Shown piece by piece: positions 40,460-48,286 of a stretch of DNA of 64,000 bases. Each line of letters opens with the position of its first letter. Position 1 is the first letter of the stretch. The notes under the pieces are model-generated. The model saw nothing but the letters and a program-made list of their open reading frames with translations. It was not told the origin of the DNA and did not search any database. This DNA is from a virus, in IMG/VR virus record IMGVR_UViG_3300027823_000006, positions 1-64,000 of that record; one strand, given 5' to 3'. A program made the position numbers and the translations under genes.

Positions 40460-42712
40460 GTGCAATCTGCTGACACAACGTTCACCCTTCCCGTCATTCA
40501 ACCAGGAACCGTGCGCAAGCGCGATGGACAAACGGTTCAGCCCTTCGACGTGGGAAAGATTGTGAGCGCGGTGCGGAAAGCGTGGTTGGAGGCTGAAGGC
40601 GCTGTCGACGAGGAAGGACTCCAGCGCGTCGCAACGTTCGTTGCAGCAACGCTGCGTGCGGACATCGCCAACGTCGAGCAGATTCAGGATGCCGTCGAAG
40701 TTGCGCTCATGCGCGCCAAGCAATTCAAGGTTGCCAAGGCGTACATCATCTACCGTCAGAAGCGGACCGAGGCGCGCGCAGCCCAACGCAAGCCTGACGC
40801 TACCGCGGTCGCCGACTACATCCACGCGAGCAAGTACGCACGGTACGTCCCCGATCTGCTGCGCCGCGAAGTTTACGACGAGACAGTCGACCGCGAAGAA
40901 GGCATGCACCTGCGGCGCTTCGCTCACATACCCGAACTGCTGCCGCTCATCAAACGAGCGCACGAAGCAGTCCGTCGCAAAGAAGTTCTTCCGTCGATGC
41001 GTTCGATGCAATTTGGCGGAACAGCTATCGAAGCCAACCACAACCGCATCTACAACTGCTCCGCATCGCTCGTTGACCGCCCTCGCGTTTTCGCTGAAGC
41101 GATGTTCCTGCTCTTATCAGGCTGCGGTGTTGGGTACTCCGTGCAGATCGAGCACGTCGAGAAGTTGCCTGCACTTGCCGACGTCGACGAGAAGAAGGTC
41201 GTCCACCACCTCATCGACGACACTATCGAAGGCTGGGCCAACGCACTCGATGCGTTGATCAACGGCTACATCGGCGGCTACCACGTCGAATTCGCGTACA
41301 ACCAAATCCGTGCGGCAGGCACGCCGCTCAAGACCAGCGGCGGCCGAGCACCCGGACATCGCAAGCTCAAGCTCGCCCTCGAACAGATCCGCAAGATCCT
41401 CCACAGCGCGCAAGGCCGGCAGCTCCGTCCCGTCGAATGCCATCGCATCCTGTGCCACGCGGCAGATGCTGTGCTCTCGGGCGGCATTCGTCGCAGTGCG
41501 ATGATCTGTTTGTTCTCGATCGAGGACAGCGAATTGATGCACATCAAGACGGACCGTGATTGGTACGCCAAGGAACCATGGCTGGCCAACGCCAACAACT
41601 CCGTCGTGCTCAAACGTGACGAGGTCAAGGAGAAGCAGTTCAAACGCATCTTCGGGATGACGCGGAACTTCGGCGAGCCAGGCGTCCTGTTCGTCAGCGA
41701 CTACAACCACGTCACCAACCCCTGCGCCGAAATCGGCCTCGACCCGCTCCTCGTCAATGACGACGGCTCGACGTCAACCGGCTGGGCGATGTGCAACCTC
41801 TGCGAGATCAACGCGGCGAAGCTCACTTCATTCGAGGACTTCTCCGAGGCTGCCTGGGCGGCAACGCTCATCGGCACGATGCAGGCGACGTACACCGATA
41901 TGCCGTTTCTGGGCAAGGTCACCGAAGCGATCGTCCGTCGTGATGCGCTGCTCGGCATCGGCATGACGGGGATGCAGGATGCGCCTCACATCGCGTGTGA
42001 CCCAGAGTTCCAGCGCAAGGTTGCCGCACAGGTTGTCGAATGGAACCGTGAGTACGCCGCTCTCCTTGGTATCAATCAGGCAGCGCGCACGACGTGCGTG
42101 AAGCCGTCAGGCACGACGTCTCTCGAGCTAGGCAACGTCGGCTCGGGCATCCATCCACACCACGCACGGCGCTACATCCGTCGCGTCACCGCTGACGCTC
42201 TTGAGACTGTGTTCCAAGCGTTCCAAACAGTGAACCCTGCAATGTGTGTTCGTAAACCGGACGGAAAGTGGGTCATTGAATTTCCGGTCGAGGCCCCTGA
42301 GGGTGCAGCCCTCAAAGAGGACCTCTCGGCCGAGGTGTTCATGGACACAGTGCGATCAACCCAGCAAAACTGGGTGGTCCCCGGAGCGACTCGTCCAAGT
42401 CAGGTACCTGGACTCTCGCACAACGTCTCAAACACCATCACCGTCCGTCCAGACGAGTGGGCGTCGGTTGCCGACTACCTGTGGACGCACCGTAACGACT
42501 TCACAGGCGTGTCACTACTTCCGGACTCCGGGGACATGCTTTATGCCTTTGCTCCGTTTGAGGCGGTCAAAACGGAGGCACAAGAACGACGCTGGAACGA
42601 GTTGGTCGCCAGCTACACGCCAATCGACTACCTCTCGGTGTTCGAGGCCGAAGACGGCACGAACCTGACGGGCGAGGCCGCATGTGCAGGCGGCGCATGC
42701 AGCATTGCATAA
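40460..42712 (+). CDS. Class II (adenosylcobalamin-dependent) ribonucleotide reductase
   Basis: A 750-residue enzyme making deoxynucleotides. It has an N-terminal ATP-cone-like segment (VRKRDGQTVQPFDVGKIVSA), YNCSAS (~198, first redox Cys), the active-site NPCAEIGL (~420), VKPSGTTSLELGNVGSGIHP (substrate loop) and a C-terminal redox pair in CAGGACSIA. The pattern and length fit monomeric class II enzymes, which need vitamin B12 but no oxygen and no separate small subunit; no small-subunit gene is near. A B12-making or B12-importing host is implied. An HNH gene follows directly. Confidence 0.9.
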   Translation: MQSADTTFTLPVIQPGTVRKRDGQTVQPFDVGKIVSAVRKAWLEAEGAVDEEGLQRVATFVAATLRADIANVEQIQDAVEVALMRAKQFKVAKAYIIYRQKRTEARAAQRKPDATAVADYIHASKYARYVPDLLRREVYDETVDREEGMHLRRFAHIPELLPLIKRAHEAVRRKEVLPSMRSMQFGGTAIEANHNRIYNCSASLVDRPRVFAEAMFLLLSGCGVGYSVQIEHVEKLPALADVDEKKVVHHLIDDTIEGWANALDALINGYIGGYHVEFAYNQIRAAGTPLKTSGGRAPGHRKLKLALEQIRKILHSAQGRQLRPVECHRILCHAADAVLSGGIRRSAMICLFSIEDSELMHIKTDRDWYAKEPWLANANNSVVLKRDEVKEKQFKRIFGMTRNFGEPGVLFVSDYNHVTNPCAEIGLDPLLVNDDGSTSTGWAMCNLCEINAAKLTSFEDFSEAAWAATLIGTMQATYTDMPFLGKVTEAIVRRDALLGIGMTGMQDAPHIACDPEFQRKVAAQVVEWNREYAALLGINQAARTTCVKPSGTTSLELGNVGSGIHPHHARRYIRRVTADALETVFQAFQTVNPAMCVRKPDGKWVIEFPVEAPEGAALKEDLSAEVFMDTVRSTQQNWVVPGATRPSQVPGLSHNVSNTITVRPDEWASVADYLWTHRNDFTGVSLLPDSGDMLYAFAPFEAVKTEAQERRWNELVASYTPIDYLSVFEAEDGTNLTGEAACAGGACSIA

Positions 42713-42715
42713 GGT

Positions 42716-43282
42716 ATGCGTTTCATTGACCTGACCGGACAGATTTACACAAAACTAACGGTTGTAGAAAAGACCAATCCAAACGGACGTAGCTGCATGT
42801 GGGTATGTCGCTGTGAATGCGGAAACACCACGCGCGTGGCTGCGCACCATTTGAAAAGTGGTCGAACTAAGAGTTGTGGTTGTTTACGGCGTTCGAAGTC
42901 TCGACAAAACGGACTCAGAACTCCGCCGACATCTTTTCGATACGCCGACCCTGTGGTTCCTGCTCTTAACCATGTGATCGGCGTCTACATGACGAATGCG
43001 CGACGTAGGAATCATGTCTGGGAGTTGTCTTGGGAAGACGCAGCCCGTCTTCTAATGAATAAATGCCACTACTGCGGCAGGGCTCCGTTGCGGAACACCC
43101 GTAAGGAACATATCAAGTGCAACGGTATCGATCGAATCGATAATACAACCGGGTATACGAACGCGAACACGGTCCCGAGTTGTGCGTTGTGTAACCGGGC
43201 CAAAGGCGTAATGTCTTACGCCGACTTCGTTCGTTGGTTGGACGATGTCGTTTCGTTTCGTTCTGCTTGCAACATGTTGTGA
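42716..43282 (+). CDS. HNH homing endonuclease with N-terminal zinc knuckles (188 aa)
   Basis: The N-terminus has CRCECGNTTRVAAHHLKSG and CGCLRR, a zinc-knuckle DNA-binding module common in phage HNH proteins. The C-terminal HNH core has CHYCGRAP, CNGIDRIDNTTGYT and PSCALCNRAKG. Visibly more AT-rich than its neighbours. It begins 3 nt after the ribonucleotide reductase stop without a strong Shine-Dalgarno. It is a free-standing homing enzyme; intron-less or intein-less alleles of a nearby gene are the usual targets of this type. Confidence 0.93.
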   Translation: MRFIDLTGQIYTKLTVVEKTNPNGRSCMWVCRCECGNTTRVAAHHLKSGRTKSCGCLRRSKSRQNGLRTPPTSFRYADPVVPALNHVIGVYMTNARRRNHVWELSWEDAARLLMNKCHYCGRAPLRNTRKEHIKCNGIDRIDNTTGYTNANTVPSCALCNRAKGVMSYADFVRWLDDVVSFRSACNML

Positions 43283-43302
43283 TTGCGCGGTAAACGTACT
43301 AG

Positions 43303-43527
43303 ATGCATACTTGCTCCAACTGTAACGTGCCGTTTGACGCCAGCAACGATGGCGTCGTCGTCACATCCAAGGGCAAGACCGCGACTGCCATTTGTGATGG
43401 CTGCATGACAAATGCGAGACTCATCAAGCTGGTGATTCGCCGGGGTGACATCGGTAGCTTCACCTACGAGCAGTTCTCCGTCATTGAGACGGTCGGGGGC
43501 ATGACTACCGCCAAGCGCGCAGGATGA
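43303..43527 (+). CDS. Small zinc-ribbon protein (74 aa)
   Basis: MHTCSNCNVPFDASNDGVVV leads to ICDGCMTNARL, giving C-x2-C...C-x2-C (residues 4, 7, 32, 35). The rest is a helix and a short tail. Its stop overlaps the next start by 4 nt. A small nucleic-acid- or protein-binding factor is likely, but no family was recognised. Confidence 0.75.
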   Translation: MHTCSNCNVPFDASNDGVVVTSKGKTATAICDGCMTNARLIKLVIRRGDIGSFTYEQFSVIETVGGMTTAKRAG

Positions 43528-43811
43528 CGTCTCGGATCGACCACAAGCTGGGCCTGACCCCCATGTTGAAACGGCACGCGTTCCACTACCTGCAGAAAGG
43601 CCTCGGTTGCTACGAGAGCGACCATCCGGCCTACGACAGTGTCATCGTAAAGTCGCTGTACGACTGGCAGACGCCGATGAACGAAGAGCTGCCCAGCCAG
43701 GGCGGCGTCGTTGTCGAGTTCCACCGGGCAGGGAAGCGAGTGCGCTGGGTGGAGTTTGGTTGCCGGGTGGTCGGTGGTGGCGGCGAACCGATCGTTCGTG
43801 AAGTTCCTTAG
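43524..43811 (+). CDS. Hypothetical protein (95 aa)
   Basis: Starts in an ATGA overlap with the zinc-ribbon gene. Mixed sequence with HAFHYLQKGLGCYESDHP and a strand-rich C-terminus (GGVVVEFHRAGKRVRWVEFG). Its stop overlaps the convergent 191-aa gene by 4 nt. No function recognised. Confidence 0.65.
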   Translation: MTSRIDHKLGLTPMLKRHAFHYLQKGLGCYESDHPAYDSVIVKSLYDWQTPMNEELPSQGGVVVEFHRAGKRVRWVEFGCRVVGGGGEPIVREVP

Positions 43812-44383
43812 GCAGGAAGAGTCGGGCCGTGCTTCTCGAGCGCAGTCCACACGTCCGAACGAAACTCGTCGAGCACTTCGTCCATTGTCTTCGATTCGGC
43901 GACTGATGCAGCTTGCGCGCACCATTGCGCCAACACCATCACAGCGGCCAGTAGCCGCTCCATGTCCGGAACCGTCTCAGCGAACTTGCCTGCGAATGCG
44001 GCAGCAGCGTATCCAACACCCGCGGTTGCAGTAGCAGCAACGTCTGTAGCGGCTACCGCACGACGCTCAATGAGACGTGCACTCAACTGCAACGCAGCGG
44101 CTGACAGTTCAGGTGTTTGGATCAACGTACGGAGCGCCGTCTTCCACGTCGGGGTCTGAGCGGTCAAGGCACGGTCGTACCAGGACAGCGCGAGCGCTAT
44201 TTGCTGCTCTCGTGACAGCAGCGCTGTCCCCCAAAAGACCTGAACCTTCTTGTCTTGAAGTTCAGGGAAGTGTTCCGCATCAAACGCGACCACTCCGTTC
44301 GGGAAGATTTCGCGCAGTTTGATGCAGTGCGGGCGGCACGCGCCGATTTGTTCAAGCAGGTCGATGTTGATGCTGTGGGACAT
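43808..44383 (-). CDS. Hypothetical tail-block protein (191 aa)
   Basis: AGAGGTG lies about 6 nt before the ATG. The protein is mainly helical and Ala-rich (AATDVAATATAGVGYAAAAF, AAVMVLAQWCAQAASVAES), with a Cys/His pair early on (IGACRPHCIKL). It is the most promoter-distal gene of the tail block, 10 nt after the 1103-aa gene. It could be a chaperone or minor tail protein; no family was seen. Confidence 0.7.
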   Translation of the reverse strand: MSHSINIDLLEQIGACRPHCIKLREIFPNGVVAFDAEHFPELQDKKVQVFWGTALLSREQQIALALSWYDRALTAQTPTWKTALRTLIQTPELSAAALQLSARLIERRAVAATDVAATATAGVGYAAAAFAGKFAETVPDMERLLAAVMVLAQWCAQAASVAESKTMDEVLDEFRSDVWTALEKHGPTLPA

Positions 44384-44393
44384 GTTTCACCTC

Positions 44394-47300
44394 TTACAAC
44401 GAGAAGTTGCTCTTGCCGCCAAGACTCACGCGATCGATGACAACCAACGCGCCGTTTTGAGCGTCCGCACGCCACACACGACCGGCGCCCGGATTGACAA
44501 CAGTTCCGCCTGGCGTAAACACACCGCCTCCACTGCCCTTTTTGGCCTGGATACGCCAGAAGACGGATGTTGTTGTGATCAGGCCTGTTCCACCGCGTGC
44601 AAATACACGCATCTTGACCCAGTCATCCGCGATTGTTGAAACGTTGATGCCGGTGTTGAGAACCTGGAGTCCGGCGCCTGTACGCACGACCAATCGGATA
44701 TTTTCATCACCGTAAACTGCACTGTCCTGCAAGAACGCGATGTCTGGATTTGCCGCGCTGTCCATGTAGCCGATTTGCGACTTGCCGAGCACGTTGACGT
44801 ATCGCATCTCGATCGTGAAGGAGCTGTACGCAGCCTGAAACACCAATCCATTGGTTCGGATTCCAGCCGAATCAGAAGCGCCTGGGTTCAACCGGATGCG
44901 AGAAAGGTTTTCGTAGTTGAATTCGACGACACCTGCGCCTGATGTCGCGGCCTGCCAACCGCTGGGCGCAACGTTGTTGAAGAACTCCTCGAAGATCATT
45001 CCGCCGTTGGACCAGAGGTCGCCGTAGGTTCCTACCGCGACGTTCGGGGTCTCAATGCACTCGAGCGAATCGATAACGAACGAGGACGATGTGACGCCGT
45101 CGCCAAACCCGTCAGGCGCTGCAGTGAGTCGGCCTTGCGGGTTGGGTGTGCTGCCCGTTGCCGTGGCCCCGCCATACACACGTCCTGTGATGAGCGTGCC
45201 GCCCGTTCCCGTCGGTGTTGCCGTGGTCGGCGACGCCGTCCAATCAGACTCTGGGAACGTATCCGTCGTCTTGCACGTCTGATGGTAGATGTTGAGTCGG
45301 CTTGTATCTGCAGACGTTGCACCAAGAGAGCCTATGTAGATACGTGTTGAAACTTTGCCCGAGGTGTCCTTGACCCAGCCAGTCCCGTTCCACTGTGCAT
45401 TGAACGTTAGAGCAAGGTCGACGTTGTCAGTCAGGTGCCCAACGTAAAGTCGGAGCGTGTACCCTGTGAAATTGAGGGCGAACAACTGAGTGAACTCGTT
45501 AACAGAAGCACCGTCGAACCCCGTCATCGTCATGCGCGGAGTGCGTGCGTCGGATGCGCTTTCGAGCGGATTCGTGAATCGGTACGTGGCTGCCCATGCT
45601 GCATCATTCCACGCGACATCACTGACCCGCGTTTGAATACGCAGTCCGTCCTTGCCCATGCCGAACTTGGTGGCAGGTTGCCCCGCGACATCTTTGGTCC
45701 AAGTAGCGCCGCCCCACGCGGCATTGGACGTGTGAATCCACTGCCCGTCGTTTGATGTGTAAAGACGGGTTACAGGCTGCGTGTACGTACCCGCAACTTC
45801 ACCTTCACGACCAGATTCCCACATGAGCGTAAAGTCCACGCCCGCGAGCGCGGCAAAGTCCGCGGACACACGCGGCTTGAGTGCGTGAGCTTCCGAATCC
45901 AGCAACTTGGATCCGAGTTGGAACAGACGGCCGAACAGCGCTAGCGCCGGCGGCAGATTCCCGGCGGTGTAATCCTGGTCCTTACGCTCGAGGATCGTTC
46001 GACCCTCCAACGCAGGCACGGCCTTGTCCATACGCAGCAACGCGGCGAGCTGACCAAGTGCGTAGGTTGTCGGGTCCTCGACGATCACGGCGTCCACGGT
46101 CTGAGGACGCATGAGCACGTTGTCGACTGCGGGCGTCATGCCCGTCTGCGTCTCAACGACGACCTGGATATCGTCAACAAGCAGCGATACACCGGGCACG
46201 CCGAGGGTGACGCCCGTGACTTCGATAGTCACGTGCTTCAAGAAGTGCTTGCCCGCGGGCACCACGACCGTCTGCGCGATCTGGCGGTATGTCGGGTCCG
46301 TGGACGCAAGCACCTGAAGCGCGATGGTCGTATTGCCCGACGCACCGCTGTTCGTATCGCCCCAGTACAAAACAACGGAGTACTGCCCAGCCGTTGGGGC
46401 AATCAGCTGCCGTACGGCGGCAGTGACGCGAATGTTCTGTCCTGGATTGACGGCGATTTCCTGTGGCTGTTCGATGCGTCCAGTGGCCGCCGAAGCACTT
46501 GTTTGGTTGAACTCGAGCTGCTTGGCGCCTGTGAGCGGTGTCGTCGTATTCAAACGAAAGCCGCCGTTGACTGCCAAGTCCGAACGGTTCTCCCAGTCGG
46601 AGATACCGAACCGCGCGGTGCTGAGCGTGACGCCGTGCTCGAACCCCGCGTTTCGCATGATGCGCGAACCCAGGTCTTCCGTGCTGAGCGACACGTTGGT
46701 GGCGCCCGCAGGGATCTCAACGCCAGTGCCGAACACCAGGTTGCCGTTGATAACCTTGCAGATGGGCAGCGCGTTGACGAGGTTCTCGGGATGGACGCGA
46801 CTGTTGAAAAAAGCACCCGACGCAATCGCGGTGTTCGAATTCTCAGGGAGGGCTTGTCGACGTCCGCCCACGGATGCAGTGTCCGAGACCATAGGGAAGT
46901 TGACGCAAAGGCTGTCGCCTTCGCCCAAAGCCTGCAGCGGGTTCGTAACAAAGAAGCCCGCGAGATTCATGGGGGTGATGGTGTGCCCTTCACCGTCGTA
47001 GTTGCCCGTGACGTACTGCTTGGCCTGCGTCGTCAGCAGGAGGTCTGATCCAATGGCACCACCCTCGAGTGCAGCGAGTACGAGCTGTGTGTTGTCGGGA
47101 GCGGTCGGCGTGAGCCCGTTGAGGGCCGTGATCGTCTGTGCGAGCGTTGTCACGCCAACCACACCGACGATCTTGATCGTCCGTTGATACGTCGTCTCGA
47201 CGTCAAGCACACACGAGAACGCGGCGCCCGGCGTGACGACGACGTTGATCTGATCACCCGCCGCGTAGCTCCGGCGCTGGCTGGTGACCGAGATCGAATT

Positions 47301-47705
47301 CATGCTGTCGCTGGCGCGCTTGAGGTGGAGCGCACCGAAGGCGGACGCCACCGGCGGAACCGGCGTGACCTGCGGAAATCCCGGTGTGAGCATCGGGAGC
47401 AGGAAGAGGTTGTTGTCGATGACAGGAATGCCGGAGGCCGCCGCGGTCGTGCTTCCCGGCCAGGTGACCTTGCCGGGGCCCGCAAGGATGAGCTGCCGGT
47501 CCGCGTCTCGCAGATAGAGGCTGTCCGCCTCAAGGTTGCGGATCGCTTCCGTGCGTTGACGCAAACTTTCGCCGGGCCGGTTTAGAACAGTTTGTTCAAC
47601 GGTCTCGCCGTTGGCAATCGGCTGGACTGACGCAGCGTTGTTCTCGCCGGTGTCGTTCGCCGTGTTCGAAGAGTAGTCAAGGAACTGTTTCACAGGGCCG
47701 GGCAT
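44394..47705 (-). CDS. Large tail-fibre-like protein (1103 aa)
   Basis: The N-terminus (MPGPVKQFLDYSSNTANDTG, later VLNRPGESLRQRTEAIRNLE) has the look of a baseplate-attachment region. Several beta-rich modules follow, including a carbohydrate-binding-like segment around 370-490 (GFEHGVTLSTARFGISDWEN, RIEQPQEIAVNPGQNIRVTA) and a LamG-like end (FTIEMRYVNVLGKSQIGYMD, DDWVKMRVFARGG). Low charge and many Thr/Ser/Gly fit an exposed fibre or adsorption protein. AGAGGT precedes the ATG. Its neighbours are the 178-aa fibre-type gene and baseplate genes. Confidence 0.75.
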   Translation of the reverse strand: MPGPVKQFLDYSSNTANDTGENNAASVQPIANGETVEQTVLNRPGESLRQRTEAIRNLEADSLYLRDADRQLILAGPGKVTWPGSTTAAASGIPVIDNNLFLLPMLTPGFPQVTPVPPVASAFGALHLKRASDSMNSISVTSQRRSYAAGDQINVVVTPGAAFSCVLDVETTYQRTIKIVGVVGVTTLAQTITALNGLTPTAPDNTQLVLAALEGGAIGSDLLLTTQAKQYVTGNYDGEGHTITPMNLAGFFVTNPLQALGEGDSLCVNFPMVSDTASVGGRRQALPENSNTAIASGAFFNSRVHPENLVNALPICKVINGNLVFGTGVEIPAGATNVSLSTEDLGSRIMRNAGFEHGVTLSTARFGISDWENRSDLAVNGGFRLNTTTPLTGAKQLEFNQTSASAATGRIEQPQEIAVNPGQNIRVTAAVRQLIAPTAGQYSVVLYWGDTNSGASGNTTIALQVLASTDPTYRQIAQTVVVPAGKHFLKHVTIEVTGVTLGVPGVSLLVDDIQVVVETQTGMTPAVDNVLMRPQTVDAVIVEDPTTYALGQLAALLRMDKAVPALEGRTILERKDQDYTAGNLPPALALFGRLFQLGSKLLDSEAHALKPRVSADFAALAGVDFTLMWESGREGEVAGTYTQPVTRLYTSNDGQWIHTSNAAWGGATWTKDVAGQPATKFGMGKDGLRIQTRVSDVAWNDAAWAATYRFTNPLESASDARTPRMTMTGFDGASVNEFTQLFALNFTGYTLRLYVGHLTDNVDLALTFNAQWNGTGWVKDTSGKVSTRIYIGSLGATSADTSRLNIYHQTCKTTDTFPESDWTASPTTATPTGTGGTLITGRVYGGATATGSTPNPQGRLTAAPDGFGDGVTSSSFVIDSLECIETPNVAVGTYGDLWSNGGMIFEEFFNNVAPSGWQAATSGAGVVEFNYENLSRIRLNPGASDSAGIRTNGLVFQAAYSSFTIEMRYVNVLGKSQIGYMDSAANPDIAFLQDSAVYGDENIRLVVRTGAGLQVLNTGINVSTIADDWVKMRVFARGGTGLITTTSVFWRIQAKKGSGGGVFTPGGTVVNPGAGRVWRADAQNGALVVIDRVSLGGKSNFSL

Positions 47706-47729
47706 GGGGAGACCTCTTGAAGGCGAAGA

Positions 47730-48266
47730 TCAGGGAACAGCAGTGAATGCGATGGTCCAGCTGTAATCGATCACGATTGCAACTGTCTTGGGCACGTCCG
47801 GATAGACCTGACGCGCGAACATACGGGTGACGCCTGGCGTGTTACCCGGGGCGTCGTTCGTTGAAGGCGTCGCCCCTGCCGTGAAAAGGCCCGCTTCTCG
47901 GAGTGTGAAACCGTTGGCATCACCTGAATCAAGCGTCGCGATGAACTTGATCTCGCCAGGGGCGCCGGTGACCTTACCGACGTCACCGATCACCTTGCCG
48001 ACGACGAATGCACCAAGGTTCGTGTCCGAGCGCGCAGCTGCAGTGTTTGAACTGCCCATGCGCATCGAGTAGATGAGGTCCCGGCCAGGAACGGGGTCCG
48101 TGGCGCGTTGTGCGATCAGCTCGACCAGAAGGTCTGCTGCAAGGAAGGTGATTTTGTTGCGGATCGTGATCCGCTTCTGCACCTTCAATGTTTTCGCGTC
48201 GCGAATGACCATGCTGATGGTCCCCATCATCGGAAGGCCTTCGCTGGCGTGTAGGGTTTTTCGCAT
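47730..48266 (-). CDS. Tail-fibre-type protein, leaderless start (178 aa)
   Basis: MRKTLHASEGLPMMGTISMV is followed by a beta-rich body with FTLREAGLFTAG, a phrase typical of the N-terminal domain of phage tail-fibre proteins, and RMFARQVYPDVPK. A TATAAT box ends 11 nt before the ATG and no Shine-Dalgarno precedes it. An inner ATG (residue 13) has AAGG upstream and could be the true start. It lies next to the 1103-aa fibre gene. Confidence 0.75.
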   Translation of the reverse strand: MRKTLHASEGLPMMGTISMVIRDAKTLKVQKRITIRNKITFLAADLLVELIAQRATDPVPGRDLIYSMRMGSSNTAAARSDTNLGAFVVGKVIGDVGKVTGAPGEIKFIATLDSGDANGFTLREAGLFTAGATPSTNDAPGNTPGVTRMFARQVYPDVPKTVAIVIDYSWTIAFTAVP

Positions 48267-48277
48267 GGTTCCGGGTA

Positions 48278-48285
48278 ATTATAGG
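48278..48285 (-). promoter_or_regulatory. CCTATAAT box, candidate phage promoter
   Basis: The minus strand reads AACCCTATAATTACC, 11 nt before the 178-aa gene and 1 nt after the stop of the 797-aa gene. No -35-like hexamer is present at 16-18 nt upstream. Confidence 0.55.
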
Positions 48286-48286
48286 G

